Assembly (NCBI RefSeq): GCF_019711375.1
Contig: NZ_CP081295.1
Location: 2,269,001-2,333,000, forward strand
DNA length: 64,000 bases
Reading direction: 5' to 3'
Source: Qipengyuania aurantiaca
GTDB taxonomy: Bacteria; Pseudomonadota; Alphaproteobacteria; Sphingomonadales; Sphingomonadaceae
This document shows positions 26,416 through 36,584 of this stretch, piece after piece; positions within the stretch are counted from its first letter, which is position 1; each line of letters begins with the position of its first letter. The notes under the pieces were generated by a model. That model was not told the DNA's origin and ran no database searches. It saw only the letters and a program-made list of their open reading frames with translations. The translations under genes were made by a program, and so were the position numbers.

Positions 26416-27039
26416 GTGAAGGTCAAGGTCCAGAAAATCGACGGCAAGGCGTCGGGCGACATCGAGCTGAACGATGACGTGTTCGGGGTCGAGCCGCGTG
26501 CCGACATCCTGCACCGCGTTGTCACCTGGCAGCTCGAAAACCGCCGCGGCACCGCACGTCCCACGCGTGAGCGTTCGGACGTTGCCCGCACCGGCAAGAA
26601 GTTCGGTCGTCAAAAGGGTGGTGGTACCGCCCGTCACGGCGACCGCGGCGCTCCGATCTTCATCGGCGGCGGCAAGGCTCACGGCGCGCGCAAGCGTGAC
26701 TTCGAGCAGTCGCTCAACAAGAAGATCCGCGCGCTCGGCCTGAAGATGGCTCTTTCGAGCAAGGCTAAGGACGGCCTCGTCGTCGTCGACAGCCTCGAGC
26801 TCAAGGATGCCAAGACCAAGGCGCTCAAGGGTCACTTCGACAAGAACGGCTGGAGCGGCAAGGTCCTCATCATCGACGGCGAAAGCGTCAACGACGGCTT
26901 CAAGAAGGCTGCCGGCAACCTGCCGGGCGTCAACGTGCTGCCGGCGATGGGCGCCAACGTCTACGACATCCTGAAGCACGACACGCTGGTCCTCACCAAG
27001 GACGCGGTCGAGAAGCTGGAGGGCCGTTTCAATGGCTAA
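26416..27039 (+). CDS. rplD: 50S ribosomal protein L4
   Basis: A 207-residue L4 that lines the peptide exit tunnel; the tunnel loop is seen as [20 protein letters not shown]. In E. coli L4 represses the S10 operon both transcriptionally and translationally; the target here is unknown. The start is GTG 26416, with AAGGAG inside the end of rplC. Its last eight bases overlap rplW. Confidence 0.97.
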   Translation: MKVKVQKIDGKASGDIELNDDVFGVEPRADILHRVVTWQLENRRGTARPTRERSDVARTGKKFGRQKGGGTARHGDRGAPIFIGGGKAHGARKRDFEQSLNKKIRALGLKMALSSKAKDGLVVVDSLELKDAKTKALKGHFDKNGWSGKVLIIDGESVNDGFKKAAGNLPGVNVLPAMGANVYDILKHDTLVLTKDAVEKLEGRFNG

Positions 27040-27352
27040 GAAGCAGGCAATCGACGCGCGTCACTACGACGTGATCCTTGCTCCGCACATCACCGAGAAG
27101 TCGACGCTTGCGTCGGAAAACAACGCGGTGGTGTTCAAGGTCGCAGGCGATGCGACCAAGCCGCAGATCAAGGAAGCCGTGGAAGCGATCTATGCCGATC
27201 AGAAGGCAAAGGTCGTCGCGGTCAACACGATCAACGTGAAGGGCAAGACCAAGCGCTGGAAGGGCAAGCCCTACAAGCGCAACGACGTGAAGAAAGCGAT
27301 CGTTACCCTCGCTGAGGGTGCCATGATCGACATCACGGAAGGTGTGAGCTGA
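27032..27352 (+). CDS. rplW: 50S ribosomal protein L23
   Basis: A 106-residue L23, located at the tunnel exit where it docks SRP and trigger factor. Family marks are [18 protein letters not shown] and [16 protein letters not shown]. It overlaps rplD by eight bases and shares a TGATG junction with rplB, so the three are probably translationally coupled. Confidence 0.97.
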   Translation: MAKKQAIDARHYDVILAPHITEKSTLASENNAVVFKVAGDATKPQIKEAVEAIYADQKAKVVAVNTINVKGKTKRWKGKPYKRNDVKKAIVTLAEGAMIDITEGVS

Positions 27353-28188
27353 TGGCACTCAAGAACTACAAACCGACGAGCCCCGCACGCCGCGGCCTCA
27401 TCCTCGTCGACAAGTCGGGCCTGTACAAAGGCAAGCCCGTCAAGTCGCTGACGGAAGGCAAGCGCAAGACCGGTGGCCGGAACAACAAGGGCCATGTCAC
27501 CTCGCGTGGCATCGGCGGCGGTCACAAGCAGAAGTACCGCTTCATCGACTTCAAGCGTCGCAAGTGGGACGTCGAAGGCACCGTGGAACGGATCGAATAC
27601 GATCCCAACCGCACCGCTTTCATCGCACTCGTGAAGTACGAAGACGGCGAGCAGGCCTACATCATCGCTCCGCAGCGTCTCGCTGTCGGCGACAAGATCG
27701 TAGCCGGCGAAAAGACCGACACCAAGCCCGGCAACGCCATGCTGCTCGGCCAGATGCCGGTCGGTACCATCTGCCACAACGTCGAAATGAAGCCCGGCAA
27801 GGGCGGTCAGATCGCACGTTCGGCTGGTGCCTACGTCCAGCTGGTCGGTCGTGACCGCGGCATGGTCATCGTCAGGCTCAATTCAGGCGAGCAGCGCTAC
27901 CTGCGTGCCGACTGCATGGGCACCGTCGGCGCCGTGTCGAACCCGGACAACCAGAACCAGAACCTGGGCAAGGCCGGTCGTCGTCGCTGGATGGGCATCA
28001 AGCCGCTGACCCGCGGTGTCGCCAAGAACCCGGTCGACCACCCGCACGGCGGTGGTGAAGGCCGGACCTCGGGCGGCCGTCATCCGGTCACTCCGTGGGG
28101 CAAGCCGACCAAGGGCGCCCGTACTCGCAAGAACAAGCAGACGGACAAGATGATCATCCGTTCGCGCCACGCGAAGAAGAAGAGGTAA
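27352..28188 (+). CDS. rplB: 50S ribosomal protein L2
   Basis: A 278-residue L2, required for subunit joining and peptidyl transfer. It has the conserved C-terminal loop [20 protein letters not shown], including the His of the HGGGEG segment next to the catalytic centre. Normal length. The ATG overlaps the rplW stop by one base; rpsS follows after six bases. Confidence 0.98.
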   Translation: MALKNYKPTSPARRGLILVDKSGLYKGKPVKSLTEGKRKTGGRNNKGHVTSRGIGGGHKQKYRFIDFKRRKWDVEGTVERIEYDPNRTAFIALVKYEDGEQAYIIAPQRLAVGDKIVAGEKTDTKPGNAMLLGQMPVGTICHNVEMKPGKGGQIARSAGAYVQLVGRDRGMVIVRLNSGEQRYLRADCMGTVGAVSNPDNQNQNLGKAGRRRWMGIKPLTRGVAKNPVDHPHGGGEGRTSGGRHPVTPWGKPTKGARTRKNKQTDKMIIRSRHAKKKR

Positions 28189-28194
28189 TCCGAC

Positions 28195-28470
28195 ATGGCT
28201 CGTTCCGTCTGGAAAGGTCCGTTCGTCGAACTCAGCCTTCTTAAGAAGGCAGAAGAGGCGCAGGAAGCAAGCAACGCCAAGCCGATCAAGACCTGGTCGC
28301 GCCGCAGCACCATCCTGCCCCAGTTCGTCGGTCTCACGTTCAACGTGTACAACGGCCACAAGTTCATCCCTGTATCCGTTTCGGAAGAAATGGTCGGCCA
28401 CAAGCTCGGTGAATTCGCGCCTACGCGCACCTTCCCGGGTCACGCTGCCGACAAGAAGGGCAAGCGCTGA
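28195..28470 (+). CDS. rpsS: 30S ribosomal protein S19
   Basis: A 91-residue S19 of the 30S head, with [14 protein letters not shown] at the start and the [19 protein letters not shown] end that contacts 16S rRNA and S13. It shares a one-base TGATG overlap with rplV. Confidence 0.98.
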   Translation: MARSVWKGPFVELSLLKKAEEAQEASNAKPIKTWSRRSTILPQFVGLTFNVYNGHKFIPVSVSEEMVGHKLGEFAPTRTFPGHAADKKGKR

Positions 28471-28847
28471 TGAGCAAGCAGAAAGCACCCCGTCGCGTCG
28501 CCGACAACGAGGCTCTGGCCGTAGGTACCACCATCCGTGGTTCCGCGCAGAAGCTGAACCTCGTTGCCGAGCTCATCCGCGGCAAGAAGGCCGAAGAGGC
28601 CCTCAACATCCTGGCCTTCTCGAAGAAGTCGATGGCCAAGGATGCCACGAAGGTTCTCGCCTCGGCGATCGCCAACGCGGAAAACAACCACAACCTCGAT
28701 GTCGACTCGCTGGTCGTCGCTGAGGCTTCGGTCGGCAAGTCGATCACGATGAAGCGCTTCCACACCCGTGGTCGCGGCAAGTCGACGCGCATCCTGAAGC
28801 CGTTCAGTCGCCTTCGGATCGTCGTCCGCGAGCAGGAAGAGGCGTAA
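28470..28847 (+). CDS. rplV: 50S ribosomal protein L22
   Basis: A 125-residue L22, whose extended hairpin narrows the peptide exit tunnel; the tip is in [18 protein letters not shown]. Family segment [20 protein letters not shown] is present. The stop is one base before the rpsC ATG. Confidence 0.98.
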   Translation: MSKQKAPRRVADNEALAVGTTIRGSAQKLNLVAELIRGKKAEEALNILAFSKKSMAKDATKVLASAIANAENNHNLDVDSLVVAEASVGKSITMKRFHTRGRGKSTRILKPFSRLRIVVREQEEA

Positions 28848-28848
28848 G

Positions 28849-29544
28849 ATGGGCCATAAGAGCAATCCGATCGGTCTGCGCCTGCAGATCAACCGCACCT
28901 GGGACAGTCGCTGGTACGCCGAAGGGCGTGACTACGCCAAGCTGCTGGCCGAGGACATCGAGATCCGCAAGTACATCCTCGAGAACGCTGCCCAGGCCGC
29001 AATCTCGAAGGTCGTGATCGAGCGTCCGGCAAAGCTTTGCCGCATCTCGATCTACGCTGCGCGTCCCGGTGTCATCATCGGCAAGAAGGGCGCGGACATC
29101 GAGAAGCTGCGCGCCAAGCTGGCGACCATGACCGAAAGCGAAGTAAAGCTGAACATCGTCGAAATCCGCAAGCCGGAAGTCGATGCCAAGCTCGTCGCCC
29201 AGGGCATCGCCGACCAGCTGATCCGCCGTGTGGCGTTCCGCCGTGCGATGAAGCGCGCCATGCAGTCGGCCATGCGCCTTGGTGCCGAAGGCATCAAGAT
29301 CATGTGTGGCGGCCGTCTCGGCGGCGCGGAAATCGCCCGCGTCGAACAGTATCGCGAAGGCCGCGTGCCGCTTCACACGCTGCGCGCCAACATCGATTAC
29401 GCTGAAGCCGAAGCGCTGACCGCTTACGGCATCATCGGCATCAAGGTGTGGGTCTTCAAGGGCGAAATCCTCGGCCACGACCCGACCGCGCAGGACCGTC
29501 TCATGATGGAATCGCAGACGTCCGGCGTCCGTCCGGCTCGCTGA
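28849..29544 (+). CDS. rpsC: 30S ribosomal protein S3
   Basis: A 231-residue S3, part of the mRNA entry tunnel and helicase. It has the N-terminal [19 protein letters not shown], the KH domain [18 protein letters not shown] and the conserved [25 protein letters not shown]. The start follows rplV by one base. rplP follows after 21 bases. Confidence 0.98.
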   Translation: MGHKSNPIGLRLQINRTWDSRWYAEGRDYAKLLAEDIEIRKYILENAAQAAISKVVIERPAKLCRISIYAARPGVIIGKKGADIEKLRAKLATMTESEVKLNIVEIRKPEVDAKLVAQGIADQLIRRVAFRRAMKRAMQSAMRLGAEGIKIMCGGRLGGAEIARVEQYREGRVPLHTLRANIDYAEAEALTAYGIIGIKVWVFKGEILGHDPTAQDRLMMESQTSGVRPAR

Positions 29545-29565
29545 TTGCAGGTATAGGAAAGAACC

Positions 29566-30000
29566 ATGCTGCAACCGAAGAAAACCAAGTACCGCAAGGC
29601 GTTCAAGGGCAAGATCCACGGCAACGCCAAGGGCGGCACCACGCTCAACTTCGGCTCGTACGGGCTGAAGGCTCTCGAGCCCGAGCGTATCACCGCGCGC
29701 CAGATCGAAGCGGCTCGCCGCGCGATCACGCGTCACATCAAGCGCCAGGGTCGTCTCTGGATCCGCGTCTTCCCCGACGTGCCGGTTTCGAAGAAACCTG
29801 CCGAAGTCCGTCAGGGTAAGGGCAAGGGTTCGGTCGAATACTGGGCCGCTCGTGTGAAGCCGGGCCGCATCCTGTTCGAACTCGACGGCGTTGCCGGTCC
29901 GCTGGCCGCCGAAGCGTTCAGCCGCGCAGCCATGAAGCTGCCGGTCAAGACCAAGGTCGTGGCCCGCCTGGGCGACACCTCGCACCTCGGAGGCGAATAA
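29566..30000 (+). CDS. rplP: 50S ribosomal protein L16
   Basis: A 144-residue L16 that organises the A site of the large subunit. It starts [19 protein letters not shown] and contains the family segment [18 protein letters not shown] [28 protein letters not shown] lies before the ATG. TAATG overlap with rpmC. Confidence 0.98.
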   Translation: MLQPKKTKYRKAFKGKIHGNAKGGTTLNFGSYGLKALEPERITARQIEAARRAITRHIKRQGRLWIRVFPDVPVSKKPAEVRQGKGKGSVEYWAARVKPGRILFELDGVAGPLAAEAFSRAAMKLPVKTKVVARLGDTSHLGGE

Positions 30001-30209
30001 TGAGCAAGATCGAAGATCTGCGCCAGAAGAGCGACGACCAGCTGGACGAAGAGCTCACCACCCTGAAGCGCGAGCAGTTCAACCTGCGCTTCCAGGCGGC
30101 GACCAACCAGCTCGAAGCCCCGGCGCGCATTCGTGAAGTCCGTCGCACGATCGCCAAGATCAAGACGCTTCAGACCGAGCGTGCCCGCGCGGCCGAAGCC
30201 AAGGCTTAA
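30000..30209 (+). CDS. rpmC: 50S ribosomal protein L29
   Basis: A 69-residue two-helix L29 near the exit tunnel, with the signature [19 protein letters not shown] and [12 protein letters not shown]. It begins within the rplP stop (TAATG). An AAGGAG site for rpsQ follows the stop codon. Confidence 0.97.
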   Translation: MSKIEDLRQKSDDQLDEELTTLKREQFNLRFQAATNQLEAPARIREVRRTIAKIKTLQTERARAAEAKA

Positions 30210-30219
30210 GGAGTAGACC

Positions 30220-30510
30220 ATGCCCAAGCGTATTCTGATCGGGACCGTCACCTCCGACAAGACCGACAAGACCGTGACCGTACTGGTCGAGCGTAAGGTG
30301 AAGCACCCCCTCTACGGGAAGATCATCCGTCGCTCGAAGAAGTACCACGCCCACGACGAGAAGAACGAGTATCAGCTCGGCGACGTCGTGCGCATCGAAG
30401 AGACCAAGCCGATCTCGAAGACCAAGACCTGGATGGTCAAGGATCGGGTGACGGCAGGCGGAACCCAGGCTGTCGAGGCCGACCTCGAAGTCGAAGCCGC
30501 AGGCAACTGA
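30220..30510 (+). CDS. rpsQ: 30S ribosomal protein S17
   Basis: A 96-residue S17, an OB-fold primary binder of 16S rRNA. Family marks are [20 protein letters not shown] and the YHAHDE segment before [19 protein letters not shown] lies seven bases before the ATG. A 68-base gap with a strong hairpin separates it from rplN. Confidence 0.97.
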   Translation: MPKRILIGTVTSDKTDKTVTVLVERKVKHPLYGKIIRRSKKYHAHDEKNEYQLGDVVRIEETKPISKTKTWMVKDRVTAGGTQAVEADLEVEAAGN

Positions 30511-30522
30511 CGTATTAGGAAC

Positions 30523-30555
30523 TGCCGGGCGCCTGGAAACAGGGCCGTCCCGGCA
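30523..30555 (+). other. GAAA-capped hairpin between rpsQ and rplN
   Basis: TGCCGGG (30523-30529) pairs with CCCGGCA (30549-30555), with CCTG/CAGG inside closed by a GAAA tetraloop. It lies at the junction where the spc operon begins in enterobacteria, where S8 regulates by binding mRNA. It may be a regulatory or processing site; there is no T-run. Confidence 0.45.
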
Positions 30556-30578
30556 AGCCAAGAGAAGGAACCGGATCA

Positions 30579-30947
30579 ATGATCCAGATGCAATCCAATC
30601 TCGACGTCGCGGACAACAGCGGCGCCAAGCGCGTCCAGTGCATCAAGGTACTGGGCGGCTCGAAGCGCCGTACCGCGTCCGTCGGTGACGTGATCGTGGT
30701 TTCCGTCAAGGAAGCCCAGCCGCGCACGAAGGTGAAGAAGGGCGATGTCCATCGCGCTGTCATCGTGCGCACGAAGAAGGACGTACGCCGCCCCGATGGC
30801 AGCGTGATCCGCTTCGACAGCAACGCCGCAGTTCTCGTCAACAAGAACGAAGAACCCATCGGCACCCGTATCTTCGGACCGGTGGTTCGCGAACTTCGCG
30901 GCCGCGGCTTCATGAAGATCATCTCGCTTGCTCCGGAGGTGCTGTAA
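30579..30947 (+). CDS. rplN: 50S ribosomal protein L14
   Basis: A 122-residue L14 that contacts the small subunit at bridge B5/B8. It starts [20 protein letters not shown] and has the family signature [29 protein letters not shown] lies about 11 bases before the ATG. It shares TAATG with rplX. Confidence 0.98.
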   Translation: MIQMQSNLDVADNSGAKRVQCIKVLGGSKRRTASVGDVIVVSVKEAQPRTKVKKGDVHRAVIVRTKKDVRRPDGSVIRFDSNAAVLVNKNEEPIGTRIFGPVVRELRGRGFMKIISLAPEVL

Positions 30948-31267
30948 TGGCTTCTGCAAAGATCAAGAAAGGTGACACCGTCGTCGTCCTGTCCGGCAAG
31001 GACAAGGGCAAGACCGGTACCGTGTCGAAGGTCAGTCCGAAGGACGGCAAGATCGTCGTCGAGGGCGTTAACATCGCCGCGCGTCACCGCAAGCCGACCC
31101 AGCAGAACCCGCAGGGCGGTATCGATCGCTTCGAAGCGCCGATGCCGATCAGCAAGGTTGCTGTGGCCGATCCCAAGGATGGCAAGCCCACCCGCGTCCG
31201 TTTCGAAGAAAAGGACGGCAAGAAGGTGCGCGTTGCCGTGAAGAGTGGGGAGACCATCGATGGCTGA
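30947..31267 (+). CDS. rplX: 50S ribosomal protein L24
   Basis: A 106-residue L24, an assembly initiator near the exit tunnel, with the KOW motif [19 protein letters not shown]. The end overlaps rplE by eight bases, which suggests coupling. Confidence 0.97.
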   Translation: MASAKIKKGDTVVVLSGKDKGKTGTVSKVSPKDGKIVVEGVNIAARHRKPTQQNPQGGIDRFEAPMPISKVAVADPKDGKPTRVRFEEKDGKKVRVAVKSGETIDG

Positions 31268-31838
31268 TTACACCCCCCGTATGAAGCAGCGCTACGACGA
31301 CGAGATCGTCAAGGCGATGACCGAGAAGTTCGGTTACAAGAACCGTCTCGAAGTTCCGAAGCTGGAAAAGATCACGCTCAACATGGGCGTCGGCGAAGCC
31401 AGCCAGGATAAGAAGAAGGTCCAGACCGCTGCGGAAGAAATGGCCAAGATCGCCGGTCAGAAGCCGGTCATCACCAAGGCCAAGAAGTCGATCGCGCAGT
31501 TCAAGCTGCGTGAAGGCATGCCGATCGGTGCGAAGGTGACCCTTCGTCGCGAGCGCATGTACGAATTCCTCGACCGCCTCGTGACCATTGCAATGCCCCG
31601 CATCCGCGACTTCCGTGGCCTCAACGCCAAGTCGTTCGACGGTCGTGGCAACTATGCAATGGGCCTCAAAGAGCAGATCATCTTCCCCGAAATCTCCTAC
31701 GACCAGATCGAGAAGGTTCGGGGCATGGATATCATCGTGACCACTACGGCGAAGACCGACGAAGAAGCCCGCGAGCTTCTCAAGCTGTTCGGTTTCCCGT
31801 TCCCGTCCGAAAAGACGGAAGAGAAGGAGGCGGCGTGA
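31260..31838 (+). CDS. rplE: 50S ribosomal protein L5
   Basis: A 192-residue L5 that binds 5S rRNA and contacts P-site tRNA and S13. Marks are [18 protein letters not shown] and [20 protein letters not shown] place the start at ATG 31260 ([12 protein letters not shown]), inside the end of rplX; an upstream in-frame GTG at 31245 would add five residues. Confidence 0.97.
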   Translation: MADYTPRMKQRYDDEIVKAMTEKFGYKNRLEVPKLEKITLNMGVGEASQDKKKVQTAAEEMAKIAGQKPVITKAKKSIAQFKLREGMPIGAKVTLRRERMYEFLDRLVTIAMPRIRDFRGLNAKSFDGRGNYAMGLKEQIIFPEISYDQIEKVRGMDIIVTTTAKTDEEARELLKLFGFPFPSEKTEEKEAA

Positions 31839-31879
31839 GCCGCTTCCGGATCGCAGGATAAGGAAGGAACTTAAGTCCA

Positions 31880-32185
31880 ATGGCGAAACTGAGTTCGATC
31901 AACAAGAACGAGCGTCGCAAGAAGCTCGTCAAGCAGTATGCGGACAAGTACGCAAAGCTGAAGGCTATCGCTGATGACGAGAGCCTCGACGACGGCGAAC
32001 GCCTGATGGCGCGCCTGAAGATGGCTGAGCTGCCCCGCAACGCGAACCCGACCCGCGTGCGCAACCGCTGCGCCACCACCGGCCGCCCGCGCGGCTATTA
32101 CCGCAAGTTCGGCCTCAACCGCATCGAACTGCGCGACCTCGGCAACAAGGGCCTGATTCCGGGCCTGACCAAGTCGAGCTGGTGA
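31880..32185 (+). CDS. rpsN: 30S ribosomal protein S14, zinc-independent form
   Basis: A 101-residue S14 without the CxxC pairs of the short zinc-binding type, so it is the long, zinc-independent form. The C-terminal [19 protein letters not shown] is conserved. AAGGAAGGAA precedes the ATG by about 12 bases. No second S14 gene is visible in the window. Confidence 0.97.
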   Translation: MAKLSSINKNERRKKLVKQYADKYAKLKAIADDESLDDGERLMARLKMAELPRNANPTRVRNRCATTGRPRGYYRKFGLNRIELRDLGNKGLIPGLTKSSW

Positions 32186-32196
32186 GGTACTGACAG

Positions 32197-32592
32197 ATGG
32201 CTATGACCGATCCCCTGGGTGATATGCTCACCCGCATCCGCAACGGCCAGCAGGCGAAGAAGGACAGCGTCCTTTCGCCCGCTTCCAAGCTGCGTGCGAA
32301 CGTCCTCGAAGTTCTTCAGCGCGAAGGCTACATCCGTGGCTACAGCGACGATGCTTCGGGCAAGCACCCGCAGCTGCGGATTGAACTGAAGTATTTCGAA
32401 GGCGAACCGGCTATCAAGCACGTCGCCCGTGTCTCCAAGCCTGGCCGCCGCGTCTACGCGGGTTCGAAAGAACTCCCCGTCGTGCGCAACGGCCTTGGCA
32501 TCACCATCGTCTCGACGCCGAAGGGCGTGCTTTCCGACGCGGAAGCTCGTGCTGACAACGTCGGCGGCGAAGTGCTGGCGGAGGTGTTCTGA
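32197..32592 (+). CDS. rpsH: 30S ribosomal protein S8
   Basis: A 131-residue S8, a central-domain primary binder of 16S rRNA and, in E. coli, the translational repressor of the spc operon. It begins [20 protein letters not shown] and ends in the [16 protein letters not shown] region. The ATG at 32203 is an alternative start two codons in. TGATG overlap with rplF. Confidence 0.97.
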   Translation: MAMTDPLGDMLTRIRNGQQAKKDSVLSPASKLRANVLEVLQREGYIRGYSDDASGKHPQLRIELKYFEGEPAIKHVARVSKPGRRVYAGSKELPVVRNGLGITIVSTPKGVLSDAEARADNVGGEVLAEVF

Positions 32593-33125
32593 TGAGCCGC
32601 ATCGGCAAGAAGCCGGTAGCGATCCCGAGCGGGGTCACTGCCAATATCGACGGCGACACGCTTTCGGTTAAGGGTCCCAAGGGCACCCTTTCGATGGGCC
32701 TGTCGGAGCTGGTCGAATACAAGCTCGAGAACGACGAAATCTCCGTCACTCCGGCCAACGACACGCGCGCCGCTCGCAACCACTGGGGTATGCAGCGCAC
32801 GCTCGTTTCGAACCTGGTCGAAGGCGTGACCGAAGGTTTCACCAAGGTTCTCGAAATCAACGGTGTCGGCTACCGTGCGCAGGCGCAGGGCAAGAAGCTC
32901 AAGCTTCAGCTCGGCTACTCGCACGACGTCGATCTCGACGTTCCCGAAGGTATCGAGGTGAAGACCCCGGACCAGACGACTGTCGAAATCAGCGGCACCG
33001 ACAAGCAGGCCGTGGGCCAGTTCGCGGCGAATGTCCGCAAGTGGCGCAAGCCCGAACCCTACAAGGGCAAGGGTATCAAGTATCGCGGCGAGTATATCTT
33101 CCGCAAGGAAGGGAAGAAGAAGTAA
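32592..33125 (+). CDS. rplF: 50S ribosomal protein L6
   Basis: A 177-residue L6 near the sarcin-ricin loop and factor-binding site. It begins [20 protein letters not shown] and ends with the conserved [18 protein letters not shown]. It overlaps rpsH by one base and ends one base before rplR. Confidence 0.98.
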   Translation: MSRIGKKPVAIPSGVTANIDGDTLSVKGPKGTLSMGLSELVEYKLENDEISVTPANDTRAARNHWGMQRTLVSNLVEGVTEGFTKVLEINGVGYRAQAQGKKLKLQLGYSHDVDLDVPEGIEVKTPDQTTVEISGTDKQAVGQFAANVRKWRKPEPYKGKGIKYRGEYIFRKEGKKK

Positions 33126-33126
33126 G

Positions 33127-33471
33127 ATGGCAAAGCTTTCTCTTTTCGAACGTCGCCGTCGCCGTGTCCGCACCGCTCTCAAGAGCCGTGCCGGTGGCAA
33201 GCCCCGCCTGTCGGTGCACCGCACCGGCAAGCACATCTACGCACAGGTCATCGACGATGCCGCCGGCAAGACCGTTGCTTCGGCTTCGACGCTGGGCGTG
33301 AAGGGCTCGGGCGCGAATGTCGATGCCGCCAAGCAGGTTGGCACCGACATCGCCGCTGCCGCCAAGAAGGCCGGCGTGACCACCGTCGTGTTCGACCGCG
33401 GTGGCTTCCTGTTCCATGGCCGCGTGAAAGCGCTGGCCGACGCCGCCCGTGAAGGCGGGCTGGAGTTCTGA
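33127..33471 (+). CDS. rplR: 50S ribosomal protein L18
   Basis: A 114-residue L18 that binds 5S rRNA in the central protuberance. It begins [18 protein letters not shown] and has the family end [20 protein letters not shown]. The ATG follows the rplF stop by one base; an open frame further upstream is a shadow of rplF. rpsE follows after two bases. Confidence 0.97.
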   Translation: MAKLSLFERRRRRVRTALKSRAGGKPRLSVHRTGKHIYAQVIDDAAGKTVASASTLGVKGSGANVDAAKQVGTDIAAAAKKAGVTTVVFDRGGFLFHGRVKALADAAREGGLEF

Positions 33472-33473
33472 TC

Positions 33474-34265
33474 ATGGCTGACGAAAACAAGACCGAAAAC
33501 ACCGAAGAAAAGGTCGTGACGGCCGAGACCGAACACGCTGTGACCAAGGAAGAGCCGGCGATCGCCGACACTCCGAGCGAAGCAGCTGCCAACCAGGACC
33601 CTGCCCAGGGTGCCGAAGGCCAGCCGCGCGAGCGTGGTGGCCGTGGTGGTCGCAGTGGCAACCGTGATGGTGGTGGCCGTGGCCGTGGTGGTCGCGACAA
33701 CCGTCGTAACAACCGCCGCGAAGAAGAAGACGACGGCATCATCGAGAAGCTCGTCCACATCAACCGCGTCAGCAAGACGGTGAAGGGCGGTAAGCGCTTC
33801 GGTTTCGCTGCTCTCGTGGTCGTGGGTGACGGTTCGGGCCGTGTCGGCTTCGGCAAGGGCAAGGCCCGCGAAGTACCCGAAGCGATCCAGAAGGCTTCGG
33901 CCGCTGCGCGCAAGAAGATGATCCGTGTCCCGCTGAAGGAAGGTCGTACCCTTCATCACGACGGCAACGGTCGTTTTGGCGCCGGCAAGGTTACCGTGCG
34001 CACGGCGCCTCCGGGTACCGGTATCATCGCCGGTGGTCCGATGCGTGCCGTGTTCGAGAGCCTCGGCGTTGCCGACGTGGTGACCAAGTCGGTCGGCACC
34101 TCGAACCCCTACAACATGATCCGCGCCACCTTCGACGCGCTGACCGACCAGACTTCGCCGAAGTCGGTTGCCCAGCGTCGTGGCAAGAAGGTTGCCGACC
34201 TGCTCGGCCGCGGTGGTGCTTCCGAGGCCGAGGCTGAAGCCGACGCCGCGGCAGTCGCGGAGTAA
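33474..34265 (+). CDS. rpsE: 30S ribosomal protein S5 with an acidic and RGG-rich N-terminal extension
   Basis: S5 supports decoding accuracy and mRNA unwinding at the entry tunnel. The core ([20 protein letters not shown] onwards, with the [13 protein letters not shown] loop) begins near residue 88, whereas E. coli S5 reaches this segment about 70 residues earlier. Residues 1-50 are acidic and 51-82 are a low-complexity RGG/RNR stretch ([17 protein letters not shown]). Total length is 263 residues. The extension is probably disordered and may bind RNA; that role is inference. Confidence 0.95.
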   Translation: MADENKTENTEEKVVTAETEHAVTKEEPAIADTPSEAAANQDPAQGAEGQPRERGGRGGRSGNRDGGGRGRGGRDNRRNNRREEEDDGIIEKLVHINRVSKTVKGGKRFGFAALVVVGDGSGRVGFGKGKAREVPEAIQKASAAARKKMIRVPLKEGRTLHHDGNGRFGAGKVTVRTAPPGTGIIAGGPMRAVFESLGVADVVTKSVGTSNPYNMIRATFDALTDQTSPKSVAQRRGKKVADLLGRGGASEAEAEADAAAVAE

Positions 34266-34270
34266 TTCCA

Positions 34271-34459
34271 ATGGCCAAAGCGAAAACCATCAAGATCAAG
34301 CAGATCGGTTCGCCGATCCGCCGTCCCGAAGGCCAGCGCAAGATCCTCATCGGTCTTGGCCTGAACAAGATGCACAAGGTCGTCGAGCGTCAGGATACCC
34401 CTGAAGTGCGCGGCGCCGTGGCCAAGGTGCCGCATCTGGTGACGATCGTCGAAGACTAA
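34271..34459 (+). CDS. rpmD: 50S ribosomal protein L30
   Basis: A 62-residue L30 with the family signature [20 protein letters not shown] and the [20 protein letters not shown] end. It follows rpsE by five bases. A 96-base gap with a hairpin follows before rplO. Confidence 0.97.
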   Translation: MAKAKTIKIKQIGSPIRRPEGQRKILIGLGLNKMHKVVERQDTPEVRGAVAKVPHLVTIVED

Positions 34460-34487
34460 GGTCGGATACGATTACAATTTGACGGGG

Positions 34488-34512
34488 GCGGCCTGCTGCT
34501 TTAGCGGGCCGC
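34488..34512 (+). other. Hairpin between rpmD and rplO
   Basis: GCGGCCTGCT (34488-34497) pairs with AGCGGGCCGC (34503-34512), 10 bp with one wobble and a five-base loop, followed by TTCCATTTT. It could be a weak terminator or processing site within the operon. Confidence 0.45.
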
Positions 34513-34555
34513 TTCCATTTTACAGCGCGAACAAAAGCGAAAGCGAGTGCATATT

Positions 34556-35080
34556 ATGAAACTGACAGATCTCCGCGACAATCCCGGCGCCCGCAAGGAG
34601 CGCATCCGTGTCGGCCGTGGCATCGGCTCGGGCAAGGGCAAGACCGGCGGCCGTGGCCAGAAGGGCCAGAAGAGCCGTTCGGGCGTCGCCATCAAGGGCT
34701 TCGAAGGCGGCCAGATGCCGCTTCACATGCGCCTGCCGAAGCGCGGCTTCAACAATCCGTTCGGCAAGGACTATGCCGAAGTGAACCTGGGCATGATCCA
34801 GAAGTTCATCGACGAGAAGAAGCTCGACGCCAAGAAGGACATCGACCACGCAGCGCTGAAGGCCGCCGGCCTCGCACGCGGCGGCAAGGACGGCGTCCGC
34901 CTGCTCGGCAAGGGTGAGATCAAGGCCAAGGCCAAGTTCATCGTCGCCGGCGCCTCGAAGGGCGCCATCGAGGCGGTCGAGAAGGCTGGCGGTTCGGTCG
35001 AGGTGATCGCCAAGGGCGAGAGCGAAGCCGAGAAAAAGGCCAAGCGCACCGAAGCGAACAAGGCCAAGAAGGCCAAGTAA
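34556..35080 (+). CDS. rplO: 50S ribosomal protein L15
   Basis: A 174-residue L15 that acts late in 50S assembly. It starts [20 protein letters not shown] and has the glycine-rich [20 protein letters not shown] segment; the C-terminus is Lys/Ala-rich. I chose ATG 34556 with GCGAG upstream over a GTG at 34547. Confidence 0.97.
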   Translation: MKLTDLRDNPGARKERIRVGRGIGSGKGKTGGRGQKGQKSRSGVAIKGFEGGQMPLHMRLPKRGFNNPFGKDYAEVNLGMIQKFIDEKKLDAKKDIDHAALKAAGLARGGKDGVRLLGKGEIKAKAKFIVAGASKGAIEAVEKAGGSVEVIAKGESEAEKKAKRTEANKAKKAK

Positions 35081-35092
35081 TACCGAAAATGT

Positions 35093-35127
35093 GGGGAGCG
35101 GGGTTCGACATTCGTCGCTCCGCTCCC
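35093..35127 (+). other. Hairpin between rplO and secY
   Basis: GGGAGCGG (35094-35101) pairs with CCGCTCCC (35120-35127) around an 18-base loop. No T-run follows. It may tune the ratio of ribosomal protein to SecY expression. Confidence 0.4.
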
Positions 35128-35184
35128 TATCTGTCCGGTCAACGCCGGGACGGGCCGGCGACAAGCTAGGATCGAAGACGACCA

Positions 35185-36549
35185 ATGGCATCAAGCGCCG
35201 ATAATTTCGCGAGCAACATCAGCCTCGCCAACTTCTCCAAGGCCACCGAGCTGAAGAACCGCATCTGGTTCACCATCGGTGCGCTTATCGTCTTCCGCTT
35301 CCTGAGCTTCGTGCCGCTTCCCGGCATCAACGCCAGCGCGCTGGCGCAGCTGGCCGACCAGACCCGCGGCGGCGTCATCGACATGTTCAACATGTTCACC
35401 GGCGGCAGCCTCGAACGCATGAGCCTTATCGCGCTCGGCGTCATGCCCTACATCACCGCCTCGATCGTGGTGCAGATGGCCTCGGCCCTGCATCCCTCGC
35501 TCGCCGCGCTGAAGAAGGAAGGTACGGTCGGGCGCCAGAAGCTCAACCAGTACACCCGCTACGGCACGGTCTTCCTCTGCACTATTCAGGGCTGGTTCCT
35601 TGCCGCGGGTCTCGAAAGTTTCAGCTCCTCGAGCGGCATTCCGGCCGTCGTCGACCCTGGTTACATGTTCCGGATTGGCGCGGTGATCAGCCTCGTCGGC
35701 GGCACCATGTTCCTGCTCTGGCTGGGCGAGCAGATCACCAGCCGCGGCATCGGCAACGGCGTTTCGCTTATCATCATGGCGGGCATCGTCGCCCAGTTCC
35801 CGACCTTCGTGACCAACATGGCCTCGGGCTACAGCGAGGGCTCGATCGCCACCGGCATCCTGCTCGGCTTCATCGTCATGGTAGTCGGCCTGATCCTGCT
35901 GATCAGCTGGGTCGAGCGCGCACAACGCCGCCTGCTGGTCCAGTATCCGAAGCGCGCCACCCAGCGCGGCATGATGCAGGCCGACCGTTCGCACCTGCCG
36001 CTCAAGCTCAACACCGCCGGCGTGATCCCACCGATCTTCGCCAGCTCGCTGCTGCTGCTGCCGCTGACGATCACGCAGTTTGCCGGCAACTCGCTCGATC
36101 CCGAAAGCAGTGTTGGCGGTACGTTCAGCACCGTCCTGCAGTACCTGCAGCATGGCGAGCCGCTCTACATGACGCTCTACGCCATCGGCATCATCTTCTT
36201 CTGCTTCTTCTACACTGCCGTGGTCTTCAACCCCGAGGAGACGGCCGAGAACCTGAAGAAGAACGGCGGCTTCATCCCCGGTATCCGTCCGGGCAAGCGG
36301 ACCGAGGAATATCTCGATTACGTCCTCACCCGCATCACCGTGATCGGCGCGATCTACCTGACCTTCGTCTGCGTAGTCCCCGAATACATGATCGCCCAGA
36401 CCGGCGTTCCTCTGTTCCTCGGCGGCACCAGCCTGCTGATCGTTGTCAACGTCACCGTCGACACCATCAGCCAGATCCAGTCGCACCTGCTGGCCCACCA
36501 GTATGGCGACCTGATCAAGAAGGCGAAGCTCAAGGGCCGCCTGCGCTAA
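35185..36549 (+). CDS. secY: Preprotein translocase subunit SecY
   Basis: The 454-residue, ten-helix channel of the Sec translocon. Marks are the N-terminal NRIWFTIGALIVFRFLSFVP helix, the plug-region segment after it, IMPYI-like GVMPYITASIVVQMASAL, and the C-terminal GTSLLIVVNVTVDTISQIQ helix. It is the last membrane gene of the spc operon; no rpmJ follows. adk starts 35 bases later. Confidence 0.98.
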   Translation: MASSADNFASNISLANFSKATELKNRIWFTIGALIVFRFLSFVPLPGINASALAQLADQTRGGVIDMFNMFTGGSLERMSLIALGVMPYITASIVVQMASALHPSLAALKKEGTVGRQKLNQYTRYGTVFLCTIQGWFLAAGLESFSSSSGIPAVVDPGYMFRIGAVISLVGGTMFLLWLGEQITSRGIGNGVSLIIMAGIVAQFPTFVTNMASGYSEGSIATGILLGFIVMVVGLILLISWVERAQRRLLVQYPKRATQRGMMQADRSHLPLKLNTAGVIPPIFASSLLLLPLTITQFAGNSLDPESSVGGTFSTVLQYLQHGEPLYMTLYAIGIIFFCFFYTAVVFNPEETAENLKKNGGFIPGIRPGKRTEEYLDYVLTRITVIGAIYLTFVCVVPEYMIAQTGVPLFLGGTSLLIVVNVTVDTISQIQSHLLAHQYGDLIKKAKLKGRLR

Positions 36550-36584
36550 CACCTGCGAACCCGAACCGAAGAGGACCGCTTCAC

